From Acanthamoeba castellanii str. Neff (taxonomy: Eukaryota > Discosea > Longamoebia > Acanthamoebidae): a DNA stretch of 25,819 nucleotides. The stretch covers positions 162,299 through 188,117 of the forward strand of contig NW_004457486.1 of NCBI RefSeq assembly GCF_000313135.1, read 5' to 3'. The position numbers were made by a program, and so were the translations under genes. How positions within the stretch are numbered: the stretch's first letter is position 1; each line of letters begins with the position of its first letter. The notes under the pieces are model-generated. The model saw only the letters and a list, made by a program, of their open reading frames with translations. It was not told the DNA's origin and ran no database searches. Positions 1 to 8,149 of the stretch are shown one piece after another.

Positions 1-40
1 ACACACAGAGAGAGAGAGAGAGAGAGAGAAGAGAAAGAGA
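1..40. repeat. GA dinucleotide tract at the left edge
   Basis: An almost pure (GA)n run preceded by a short CA run. It lies inside the intron that begins at position 47 on the minus strand, so it reads as a CT tract in the transcript. Confidence 0.85.
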
Positions 41-47
41 GAAGCAC

Positions 48-754
48 CTTGAGGCCCTGGTTCACCGCGCAGTTGCCCACGCGCGCGCAGTGTCCCTCGT
101 GGAAGTTGAGATCGGTCACCTTGATGCCGAACCGCGGCACCAGGAAGTCCTTGATGTCCGAGATCGGACCCACGTGCGTCGACATCGAGTACAGCCCGAA
201 CCCTGCGACCGCCCGCCTCCACGTTTAGATCGCAACACCACACGACACACGACACACGACACACGGCACACGACACACCACACGGCACACGACACACGAC
301 ACACGACACACGACACACGACACACGACACACCACACACGACACACCACACACCACACACGACACACGACACGACACACGACACACGGACTTGCCTCGGT
401 AGATGGACATGTGCTCGTCGGACAGCTGTTGATCGTTGATGTGCGTGAACTCGTAGGCGGCCAACTCTTGCGCCAGTGTCCCCACCGCCGGTGGTCGCAG
501 CACCGGGCCAGAACCTCTGGACTGGCGTGTCGTGTCGTGCTGTATGGTCGTGTGTCGTGTTGTCATGAATGTCAATGTCGTGTGTCGCTTCGTGTCGTGT
601 CGTGCCATGCCGTGTGTCATGCACGTACAGGGGCGGGAAGCTGCGGGTCGCCAGCGGGAGGTGGAACACGAATGACGCTGAGGTACATGTAGATGTTGGC
701 CGTCACCAGAATAACCAAGAACAGGAGTCCGGCAATCGCCCTGGGCGCCAACAT
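48..754 (-). CDS. Unknown type II membrane protein, N-terminal part (3 exons, runs off the left edge)
   Basis: Three exons join in phase on the minus strand: 754-629, 521-395 and 202-48. A donor (GTGCTT) follows at 47-42, so the gene continues beyond the window. The ATG at 754 opens a short basic stretch (MLAPRA), then a hydrophobic segment of about 18 residues (residues 7-25) without an obvious cleavage site. I infer a signal anchor with the bulk of the protein lumenal or extracellular. Exon 3 has a well-defined segment with YSMSTHVGPISDIKDFL, then FHEGHCARVGNC, which looks like a folded enzyme or lectin-like domain. I do not recognise the family. An in-frame stop lies upstream of the ATG. 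The second intron (394-203) has a GC donor (GAG|GCAAGT) and contains the CACACGAC repeat. Membrane topology is inference; the exon joins are well supported by phase. Confidence 0.6.
237..390. repeat. CACACGAC-type microsatellite array within an intron
   Basis: Tandem, slightly irregular repetition of CACACGACA and CACACCACA units on the plus strand. It fills most of the 394-203 intron of the leftmost gene. Read in the direction of transcription it is GT-rich. Related CACACGAC or GTGTCGTG tracts recur in other introns of the window (about 540-610, 4085-4165, 18010-18090, 19255-19280, 25565-25630). Confidence 0.9.
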
Positions 755-1901
755 AAGAAGATGACGATGACCGACAACATGAGATTCCAACATTCAATCT
801 AAATTGTAATTGAAAACAAAACAAATAAATCAGAACAAATAAATCAAACTGCACCATAACGACCACCGGCGGCTCGCGCTTCGCGCACGAAGCCCGGCGC
901 GTCGCATCGATACGAGTACGAGCTTGTCTCCACGGAGAAGGATTTAAATGCTGCAAAATAGTTAATAATTTCATATTTTTTGAATTTTTGTCAATTAAAC
1001 TTAAGTATTCCAAGCAGGAACTGAATCCAAAGAGCGCCCTGCCCCTGTCCAGGCCGTGCGCCACCATTTCTACTGGCGCTGCACACCTGGAGCTGCTCTG
1101 ATCCTGGCTCCCAGAAACCAACACGGATGCAGGAAGCTCAGCTTGTAGCATTGCTGTCACCATCGCTAAGGGCCCACACCACATCTGGCTGGCCAGATGC
1201 AAAGCCCTAGTCGACAGTGACGCCTGGTTGGCGGCGCATTCCAGAGCCAAGGTCCTGGAGGCCGGCGCCTAGGCGCCGTCTCGCTCGTTACGACGTGGAA
1301 AGGGGGCCGTTTTGCGCGTCGACAACAAACAACAACAACAATGACCACCAGGACAGCCAACAGTAGACAACCAATAGTGAAGATGAAGCAAGTGCTATTG
1401 CATCTCCACTTGTAGCCCGTGCGGCTATACACATCGCTCCTCGATGCATCAACTTTGCCAGGTGGAGCAGGCGTGGCAGGGCTCTGCTTCGTCGCTACCC
1501 AACACTCATGCATTCACCAAGCTCACCAACGAGCACGGTATGTGCATTTTGGCCTTCAAAGCCTCTTTGCTTTGCTTGGCTGGACGCCTTGCTTTGCTCA
1601 TCAGAGGAAGATGACCCGCAAGGAGATGGCCCGGCAGTGGGCCGAGCATGATCCTGCGGCTAAGAAGAAGGCCGACGAGAGACTGGCGATACAAGAGGTG
1701 TCTGTCACGGAGGTGTCGGACAAAAGCGACACGCACAGTTTAAATTGTTGCGATTGGTCCGCAACAAAGCACTGGGTCACTCGCAACAATCCACAAGTTT
1801 CCTTAAACTGCACCAATGGCAGTATATGTTCGACATGCAAAACCGCGTTTACCCCTTCCCAACGCAAACATTCAACCATCACCACCATCACCACCAACAC
1901 C
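755..1901. other. Gene-poor interval between two divergent genes
   Basis: About 1.1 kb without a confident gene. Positions 800-1015 are AT-rich and include an AT-rich block near 940-1010, and they probably hold the promoter of the minus-strand gene. Positions 1021-1269 hold a degenerate plus-strand reading frame (separate entry). Positions 1419-1901 form an open frame continuous with the NmrA gene; its segment from the ATG at 1611 (MTRKEMARQWAEHD, then a run rich in Lys, Ala and Glu) has coding-like codon use. This could be the remnant of another gene or an upstream extension. No RNA gene was seen. Confidence 0.6.
1021..1269 (+). pseudogene. Possible decayed retroelement ORF 3' end
   Basis: One plus-strand frame reads through 1021-1269 with a single internal TGA and ends at TAG (1267-1269). 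The last part contains HHIWLARCKALVDSDAWL followed by AAHSRAKVLEAGA. The 'HxIWLARC' pattern resembles the extreme C-terminus of non-LTR retrotransposon reverse-transcriptase ORFs, where a similar HxxW-A-R motif is common. No catalytic YxDD motif, no target-site duplication and no poly(A) tail could be identified. The frame could also be chance. The identification is tentative. Confidence 0.25.
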
Positions 1902-2849
1902 ATGAGCAAGCTTCTCGTAGTCTTTGGCGCCACTGGCCAACAGGGCGGCTCCATCGTGGACCACGTCATCAACGACCCCGAACTGTCGAAGCAATACCGG
2001 GTCCGGGGGGTCACGCGCGACCCCTCCAAGCCCGCGGGCCAAGCGCTGCGTCAGAAGGGCGTCGAGGTGGTCCAGGGCGACCTGGACCACGCCGAATCCG
2101 TCGCGCAGGCCCTGCGGGGCTCCCACACGGTGTTCGTCATGACCAACACGGTCCACCAGCGCGGGGGTGCCCAGAAGGAGATCAGCCAGGGCAAGGCGGT
2201 TGCCGATGCGGCTGTGGCGGCCGGCGCGCAGTACCTCATCTTCAGCACGGCGCCGCGAGCCGCCAAGATCTCGGGCGTCGACGGGCTACAGGTGGTGGTC
2301 TTCGATACCAAGGCCGAGGTGGAGGAGTACATACGCGGCCTGCCCCTCAATAGCGCCTTCTTCTCGCCCGGGGGGTTCATGAAGAACTTCCACACGGTGA
2401 TGGCCCCGCGGCCGGTGGGCGACGGCACCTACACCCTCGCCAACATGCTCAAGCCCACCACGCAGCTACCGCTCATCGACATAGCCGGCGACACCGGCAA
2501 GTTTGTCGGCGCCATCCTGGCCGAGCCCGACAAGTACGCTGGCGCGACATTCGTGGCGGCCACGCGGCTGTACTCAATGGACGAGATCGCACAGACGATC
2601 AGCGAGGCGACGGGCCAGACGGTCCGGTACACTGAGCTGCCCGAGGAGGTCTTCCGCGGATTCATGACCGGGTCCGATGGCAGCTCCCAGTTGGCCGACA
2701 ACATGGTGGAGATGATGGCGCTGTACCGCGACCACGGCTACTTCGGCCCGCGGCAGAGGGAGCTCATCGAGTGGACCACCCAGCAGGCGCGCGGCAAGCT
2801 GACCACCCTGGCGGAGTACCTCGCCAAGAACCCTATCAACCTCAAGTAG
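1902..2849 (+). CDS. NmrA-like family NAD(P)-binding protein
   Basis: Single-exon gene of 315 residues. The N-terminal Rossmann fold starts MSKLLVVFGATGQQGG; GATGQQGG (residues 9-16) is the glycine-rich dinucleotide loop typical of NmrA/HSCARG atypical short-chain dehydrogenases. Next come VRGVTRDPSKPA (strand 2 with an Arg suited to NADP(H) phosphate), VVQGDLDHAES, and VFVMTN, all in family order. The active-site Tyr-x-x-x-Lys of true SDR enzymes is not evident, so a redox-sensing or regulatory role is more likely than catalysis. Length is usual for the family (about 300). I chose the ATG at 1902, in an ACCACCAACACC context, because homology begins there. The same frame stays open upstream, so a longer protein cannot be excluded. 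It converges on the sirtuin gene with about 120 AT-rich bases between stops. Confidence 0.9.
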   Translation: MSKLLVVFGATGQQGGSIVDHVINDPELSKQYRVRGVTRDPSKPAGQALRQKGVEVVQGDLDHAESVAQALRGSHTVFVMTNTVHQRGGAQKEISQGKAVADAAVAAGAQYLIFSTAPRAAKISGVDGLQVVVFDTKAEVEEYIRGLPLNSAFFSPGGFMKNFHTVMAPRPVGDGTYTLANMLKPTTQLPLIDIAGDTGKFVGAILAEPDKYAGATFVAATRLYSMDEIAQTISEATGQTVRYTELPEEVFRGFMTGSDGSSQLADNMVEMMALYRDHGYFGPRQRELIEWTTQQARGKLTTLAEYLAKNPINLK

Positions 2850-2935
2850 CCCCAGACGCGGTCCTGCGCTGTTTAAAAAACAAATAAAAATAAACAAAAT
2901 AAACAAATAAAACAAAATCGTCCCCTTGTTGACGC
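2850..2935. promoter_or_regulatory. AT-rich shared 3' region with AATAAA-like motifs
   Basis: Between the NmrA stop and the sirtuin stop lies a run of AAATAAA, AATAAAC and AATAAAAC words on the plus strand. They are candidate polyadenylation signals for the NmrA transcript. No separate gene fits in this gap. Confidence 0.4.
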
Positions 2936-2973
2936 GGCGGCAAAGCCACAAAGTCGAGTTCGCAGGTCCCGTG

Positions 2974-4480
2974 TTAGGCGCGAAGGTTGAGTTCGCCCAG
3001 AAGGAGAGACATCACGGTGTCGCACGGCGCGTGGATGAGCAGCGCGGCGGAACCATCTTTGGGCGTGCGCTGCTTGTTGACAATCACCACCTTCCCGCCC
3101 TTCTCCACACAGTAGTCCGGCAGATCACCTGTGTTGTCGGTGTGTGTCATGTGCCGTGTGTGCGTGTGCGTGTGCGTGTGCATGCGTGGGCGTGGGCGTG
3201 GGCGTCGTGAGCAGAGCTCAGGGAGCACAGACGACAGAAGCCCGTACATGCGGTGGGCACGGAGAGGGAAGAGCCGAGCACGAGGAACAGGTCGGCCTTG
3301 ATCGAGTTCACCCACGCGCTGCACACAGCCGAGATTCACGCATCGGACGTGAGCGGTGTGCCTCACCATGGTGAAGACGACGACGAAGAGAATGAAGGAG
3401 GGAGGGAGTGGTACAGGTCGTATTGACTCTCCATGGAGGGCACGTGCTCGACCGTGTTGCCAAAGTTGACGATGATGTCGCGCAGGGCCTGCTTGCCGCA
3501 CTTCTCGCACGTCTTTTGTATCCAACCAGCGCCACACATTAGCGTGTGCGTGCGTGTGTGCGTGCGTTCGTGCGTTGTGTACCCGCCCGGTGTGGTGGTC
3601 GTAGATCCGTTTGGCCGTGCGCACGACGTAGTCTCGGTCGAATACCGCACCGCACTCGCCGCACTCCTCGACGAAGCTGTTGCCGTGCAGTTCGGCGAGA
3701 TTCTCCGATCGCACGAACCCGCTGCGCCTGTGGAGCCCGTCCACGTTGGTCGTCATCAGGAATCGTAGGTAGCCTGACCGCACACATACCACCGCACACA
3801 TATCACCGCACACGCACACGCACACGCACGACCGCACACCACCGCACACGCCCACGATCAGTCGCGGAATTGGTTGAAGAAGGTCATGGCCTCGCGCATA
3901 CCGGCATCAAAGAGGGCCTTGCAGGCGTGGTGCGCGGCTGTCGGGTGGAGCGACGACTCGGCGAGCAGCTGGCCCAGCCCGCGGGCGTCCTCGTCTGTCT
4001 GCGTGCCGCCCATGACCCGCTGCGTCCAGATCCCCTTCGGCCCTCTGTAGTCTATCTCACGTACACCAGCGTGTGAGTGAATGTGTGAGTGCGTGTGCCG
4101 CGTGTCGTGTCGGTGGCCGTGTCGTGTCGTGTCGTTGGTCCTGTCGTGTGATGTGTGTCGTGCCTGGGAGTCCGGCGGCGGTGCTGATGCCGGCGCCAGT
4201 GTAGATGACGAAGTGGTTGGCGCCGCGCACGAGGGCGGCCAGTTGGCGCACCTTGTCGGCCACCAGGTCCGGCGCGTCGGCGAGTTCGGCGAGGAAGTCG
4301 ACGGCCTCCTGGCCCGACTGCGTGCACTCACGATCGACCTGCGTGCGCAGGTTGTCCTCCACGTACTTGGCAAACTCGCGGAACTCCTCCGCCTTCACGT
4401 CCAGCAGGTCTTCCTCTTCATCTTCGGCCGGCACCTGCGACGCCACGGCAGTGGCCGCCACTCCCTGCTCCTCCTCTTCT
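2974..4480 (-). CDS. SIRT6/SIRT7-type (class IV) sirtuin deacylase
   Basis: Six exons join in phase: 4480-4164, 4051-3902, 3773-3583, 3512-3415, 3318-3248 and 3128-2974, giving at least 327 residues. Sirtuins remove acyl groups from lysines using NAD+. Visible motifs in order are [23 protein letters not shown] (in two pieces across an intron; NAD binding), TTNVDGLH, the catalytic His in LAELHGN, two zinc-binding Cys pairs (EECGEC and TCEKCG), [10 protein letters not shown] and [13 protein letters not shown]. The 'GxxLRDxIVxFG' element points to the nuclear SIRT6/7 class. An acidic stretch rich in Glu precedes the domain. Exon 1 starts at an acceptor (ATACAG), with a stop upstream and no ATG, so a short 5' exon is missing. 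One candidate is ATGAGACC at about 4599-4592 with donor GTAGTT. The intron 4163-4052 has a GC donor (CAG|GCACGA) and splits the Asp codon of the 'PDYRGP' motif. Confidence 0.92.
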
Positions 4481-4798
4481 GTATGAGAGATTTATCATTA
4501 GCCCGTATAATTTGATTTAAATGAGGATCGTACGTTGCATTCACTTGATGTTGCTCAACTGTTTTGACCAGAGTGTTTTTCTTCCAACTACGGTCTCATT
4601 TCAATATATGATCCTGATTTGTTGGTGAATTAGTTCTGAGATCTACCAGTTTCTATTTAATATTCTGTTTAGAATTTATATCTTATTTCCCACTTTTTCG
4701 GGGTGGGATAAGGTGGGATGCGAACCGCAACCGAACGACGAGGAAAACGAACACACAGCCCTCCGTTTTCATCTGATCCAATCGACGTACTGATTTGA
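4481..4798. other. Divergent intergenic region, sirtuin / membrane protein
   Basis: About 320 bases between the first mapped sirtuin exon and the next gene's ATG. It is AT-rich, especially 4500-4690. It probably contains the missing first sirtuin exon and both promoters. A minus-strand reading frame from an ATG at 4772 is open for 29 codons but gives no convincing splice into the sirtuin. No RNA gene was seen. Confidence 0.5.
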
Positions 4799-5438
4799 AT
4801 GGGCTTTCCTCAACGATTTGCTGTCTGTGCCCTTCTGTCAGTGGGAGTCATCCTGTTGGCCCTCTTGCCTGCCGTGGTCGTGTCTCAAGAAGCGGTACCA
4901 ACAAAACCCACTTTCCCCTTATCTTTCATCTCTCTCCCTCACTTCCCACTCTCATCAATCTCTCATCTTGTGAGATCTTCTTTATGGGGGGAGAGATGTT
5001 CCAGATTTGGTGCTTGTTATGACGTCCTTTTTGTTTGCATTTTTAATGGATTATTTTATCTACGTGCGCTGTTCAACACTGGCAGGTCGTCGAAGGCGCC
5101 CAGCTCCCAGTACACCAGGTGCTCACGTGCCAGGATGCCCTCAACTGCACTGAATGCTTTGTACGTTGTGTGATGTTGACAGCAGAACACGGTCTTGTTC
5201 ACTACTTACTGATGGGACTCGCTTGCTTACAGGCGGTGGGCCTGAGCCACGGCTGCGGGTGGTGCGGAAGCCACAACAACAACGGCACCTGCTACCCGTG
5301 CCGCAACGACTCGTCAGCCTTTAACTGCCACGCTCCCGCCACTTGCGACCACAAGAACTGGTGCGCCCGCGTGTCAGCTCAGCTAACCTCGTGTGTCAGT
5401 GGGTCTCACGCACACACGACCACGCACGCACACATCAC

Positions 5439-5473
<35 letters not shown>

Positions 5474-5785
5474 CTCAGGTCGAGTGGGATCTGCCCTGAC
5501 TCGGCAGATACGCTGGCGATGAGCCTGACGGTGCTGATTCTGATCGTGGTGTTCTCGTCGCTGGGCGGGTGCTGCTGCCTGATCCTGGCCGGCTGCGTGA
5601 TCGTGTACTGCCTCTGCTTTGCGGGCGTGGTGGCCGCCTCGCACAGCAGTTCGGGCGGGCACCAGGGCTACGTCGTGCAGCACAACCCGCGAGCCAAGGG
5701 GAGCTACCACAGCCACCATCACCACTACGAGGCGCTCAAGCAGGACAAGCACGGCCCGATCAACCACGACCTCGTCACCGTCTAG
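4799..5785 (+). CDS. Cysteine-rich single-pass (type I) membrane protein with His-rich tail
   Basis: Four exons: 4799-4894, 5086-5160, 5233 to about 5390 (5372 is an alternative donor in the same phase) and 5479-5785, about 211 residues. An N-terminal signal peptide has the hydrophobic core VGVILLALLPAVVV. The ectodomain is short and rich in cysteine (TCQDALNCTECF, then HGCGWCGS, GTCYPC, NCHAPATCDHKNWC). The C-x(2)-C-F...GCGWCGS...CYPC spacing resembles a PSI (plexin-semaphorin-integrin) module. A strongly hydrophobic segment containing SLTVLILIVVFSSLGG and CCCLILAGC follows. The cytoplasmic tail is rich in His, Ser and Tyr (SYHSHHHHYEALKQ) and ends NHDLVTV. Intron 3 contains a (CA)n tract. 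Surface location is inferred from the signal and membrane segments. The ligand and role are unknown. Confidence 0.8.
5436..5472. repeat. CA microsatellite in intron
   Basis: (CA)n run of about 16 units lying just before the acceptor CATCTCAG of the last exon of the 4799-5785 membrane-protein gene. It replaces the usual polypyrimidine tract with an alternating purine-pyrimidine one. Confidence 0.9.
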
Positions 5786-5969
5786 AGTTCGTCCATCATG
5801 GAATTACTCACAGCGGCACACTCGCAAACAAAACACGCACTACTTTCACGACCTTTTCGTTCTGTGCGAAGTGAGACAAAGAGGCAGAATAGATCTGGCG
5901 AATGGCTTTTTCAAATGTTACTGATTGTGCAGATGATACGGAGGTTGGGGCGAGGGCGGGCTTCTTGGT

Positions 5970-6450
5970 CTACGCGGCCATGGTGTGCATCTTGTCGCCG
6001 ATCTTCACGAGGACGACCTTGATGTTGATGTTGATCTCGAGCTTCTGCAGCCCATGATGGCCGCTGGTCGCAGCCGAGAGCTGGGCGAACGTGTCCGTAC
6101 CCATGACTGATTGACCGGGTTGGTTGGTAGTGTCAGATCTTAGAAGAAGGAATTGCAGTCCAGACATAAGGCCTGATGGTGAAAAAGGACGTACTGCCAT
6201 TGGCTCCGTTGATGCTGTTGAACAAGGTGGTCATGTCGTCCTCCTCCGCACTGGGGGCACTGGGAGCAGAGCCACCAGGTTGAGGGGCTCCACCGGGTCC
6301 AGTGGCTCCACCAGAATTGCCAGGTCGAGGCCCAGAGCCACCAGCGCCGGGGCGACCAGGGCGGCGTTCGCTTTCTCCAGAGTCGGCAAGGGCCGAAGCC
6401 ACAAGCAGGCAGGCAAACAGGAAAAGCGCGGTGAGGGTGGTGGTCTTCAT
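5970..6450 (-). CDS. Small secreted Gly/Pro-rich protein, unknown function
   Basis: Two exons, 6450-6195 and 6106-5970, join in phase 1 across an 88-base GT-AG intron to give 130 residues. The start MKTTTLTALFLFACLL, ending at ALA, is a clear cleavable signal peptide. It is followed by a low-complexity Gly/Pro/Ser-rich linker (residues about 28-68, with GGSGPRPGNSGG and GGAPQPGGSAP). A short acidic and hydrophobic segment (SAEEDDMTTLFNSING) and a C-terminal domain containing LEININIKVVLVKIGDK complete it. There is no membrane anchor. The alternating Ile/Asn/Val strand near the end suggests a beta structure. I do not recognise a family. It lies in tandem with the GPI-type glycoprotein gene on the same strand, so both may be surface or secreted products. 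Confidence 0.75.
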
Positions 6451-6756
6451 GGTAGTGGTCGGGTTGCGGTTGATTGTAGCTGGGGGTGGTTTGGTTGGAT
6501 CACTGTTTGTTGAACATTGGAGCCTCTTGAAAGCCTTTAGTACTTGGTCGGTGAGCTGTGCCCCACGGTTGGTGGCCACCATATCCTTTCTTCATTCTTT
6601 ACGCCACCGCATTCTCCAATTACGTGACTTGTCTCGCCAAAAATTAAACAGAAATATGCCAAGGGCAAAATGAATATTATATAATAGTTTATGTCGCGTG
6701 CCAGCGTCCGGCAAATAAATAAATAAATAAATAAATAAGAAGAGAGAACTCTTCCT
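6451..6756. other. Intergenic region with an (AAAT)n tract
   Basis: Between two tandem minus-strand genes. It holds the presumptive promoter of the secreted-protein gene near 6451-6600. An (AAAT)n tract at about 6713-6738 lies just beyond the stop of the upstream gene; in the transcript this reads ATTT repeats. No reading frame here looks coding. Confidence 0.6.
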
Positions 6757-7624
6757 CTAGCTCAGGAGCGAGAGAAGGTGAGCCCCGAGGGAGAAGAGGA
6801 AGCTCGAGGCCGATGAAGCGGCGCCGGTGGCCACGGTAACCTGCGGGTCATACCAGATGCTGGACTCGGCCGAGCTGAAGGCCATGACGATGTCCACGTT
6901 GGAGCCCTTGACCTTGGTGGTCACCGCGACGGCTTCCTCAGTCTTGCCGTCGTGCGTGGCAGTCTTGGCGAACTGGATCACTGCGTCCTCCTGTAGATTC
7001 GCGATGAACCATGATCAGAAAGAACGAAAGCGAAAGGAATGCGAAAGCGAAGAAGAACGAAAGCGAGGCGGGAGGGGCGTACGCCGGGGTAGGAGAGGGT
7101 GTAGTTGGCGGCGTCCCATGAGGCCTTGTAGCTGGGGTGCAGGAGGCCCATGCCGAGCTCGAGCTTGTTGGCGGCGTTGGCGAAGACCCAGCCAGAGATG
7201 TTGACCGACCACTTGAAGGCGTTCTCGACGGCGTAGAAGGTCTGGTCGCCCACCGTGTAGTTGCCCGTCTCGAGGAACACGTAGAGGTCGGCCGTCAGCT
7301 TGACGCCGCTCTGCTTCTTGGTGGCGAGGGTCGAGTCGAAGCTCACCAGCTTGGCGCTGATGTTGTGGAATCTGACCGTGGCCGGCGTCGAGAAGGCAAA
7401 CTGCTGCGAGGCAAACGTGTTGACGCAATCGTTGCCCTCGCAGAGCGAGTCGAAGGTGAGGGTGTACTTCTTGTCCGACCGCTCCGGGATCCAGAAGGTG
7501 ATCTTGCCCGACTGGCCCTGGACCCGCACGACCACCTGATCATTGGCGAGCTGCTGGTCGGCAGCGGCGACGGCGACGGCCAGCGCGACGAAGACGAGGG
7601 CGAGGAGGAAGGCTGTAGCTTCAT
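6757..7624 (-). CDS. GPI-anchor-type secreted surface glycoprotein (start unresolved)
   Basis: Two exons: one ending at 7083, and 6990-6757, joined in phase 0 across a 92-base intron (GGC|GTACGC to CTACAG). The mature frame begins near DQQLANDQVVVRV after a hydrophobic signal core (LLALVFVALAVAVAAA). The body looks like a beta-sandwich of alternating hydrophobic strands with several N-glycosylation sequons (NIS, NYT, NIS, NYT) and one Cys pair (CEGNDC). The C-terminus is small-residue then hydrophobic (TGAASSASSFLF, LGAHLLSLLS), the standard layout of a GPI-attachment signal. The start is a problem: the ATG at 7624 (ATGAAGCTACAG) is one base out of frame with the signal core. Either a base is missing there, or a short first exon begins at 7743 (ATGAGCCTTGCGC, weak donor GTCGTT) and splices to the CTACAG acceptor. 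The family is not recognised. Confidence 0.75.
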
Positions 7625-7934
7625 GTGTAGATGATGATAATGATGGAATAATGCACGACACACCGCGAAGTTTTGTGCTGAGCTCCGCGGTTGTGTGCGG
7701 CCTGCGGCCCCGCCAGTTGCCGCAAACGACGCGCAAGGCTCATTGGCTCGTTGGTTCGGGTTATGACCTAGATAACCACGCTCGCAGCAACACACAGACA
7801 GCACACCACAAGCACTTCTTGTGCCACGTCCTGGAGATGAAAGAAAGTAAACCAAGGCACGTGTCGCATCGGAACGTGCATGGCTTACTGGGCGGGTAAA
7901 GAAATGGCTGCAGAAATGCTGTGCAGCAACCACA
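7625..7934. other. Promoter region between glycoprotein gene and tRNA-Glu
   Basis: About 310 bases with no gene of their own, apart from a possible tiny first exon of the glycoprotein gene at 7743-7731. CA-containing words at 7788-7815 and a GC-rich block at 7675-7735 are present. I see no further RNA gene. Confidence 0.5.
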
Positions 7935-8006
7935 TCCGCTGTGGTGTAGTCGGTAACATTTATGGTTCTCACCCATGCGCCCCGGGTTCGATTCCCGGCA
8001 GCGGAA
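7935..8006 (+). tRNA. tRNA-Glu (anticodon CTC)
   Basis: A 72-base cloverleaf. The acceptor stem TCCGCTG pairs with CAGCGGA (7999-8005), with A as discriminator. The D arm is GGTGTAGTCGGTAAC. The anticodon stem TATGG/CCATG closes a seven-base loop TTCTCAC with anticodon CTC. The T arm is CCGGG-TTCGATT-CCCGG, a perfect stem and a consensus B box. There is no intron and no encoded CCA. A T5 terminator follows. Confidence 0.95.
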
Positions 8007-8012
8007 GATTCC

Positions 8013-8017
8013 TTTTT
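8013..8017 (+). terminator. RNA polymerase III T-run terminator
   Basis: Five T residues seven bases after the tRNA-Glu discriminator base, the usual Pol III stop. Confidence 0.8.
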
Positions 8018-8048
8018 GCCCCTCTCAGGGCGAGTCTGAAGCCCAAAG

Positions 8049-8080
8049 TACCTGTCCCAACGTTGGCAGGTAAATTTACC
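8049..8080. repeat. Overlapping palindromes between the two tRNA genes
   Basis: TACCTGTCCCAACG pairs with CGTTGGCAGGTA (12-base stem with a two-base bulge, essentially no loop). It runs into the perfect 12-base palindrome GGTAAATTTACC at 8069-8080. The function is unknown. Confidence 0.6.
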
Positions 8081-8149
8081 CGCCAGGTGGGGAGGGATTG
8101 TAATATATTATACAAGAATGAAGGCGGTGTGGTGAAGTGGATTGGACAA

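Noticed and set aside
237..390. CRISPR-like array
   Set aside because: The repeat is a tandem microsatellite without spacers, in a eukaryotic intron.
90..692. Plus-strand frame of 200 codons with His/Thr repeats
   Set aside because: It is the translated CACACGAC microsatellite and the antisense of the minus-strand membrane-protein exons.
225..1250. Minus-strand frame of 341 codons
   Set aside because: It crosses two introns and an AT-rich intergenic stretch; only a part coincides with exon 2 of the membrane-protein gene.
3858..4373. Sirtuin read straight through to a stop at 3858
   Set aside because: This would lose the NVDGLH and catalytic His segments; splicing at 3902/3773 restores them in phase.
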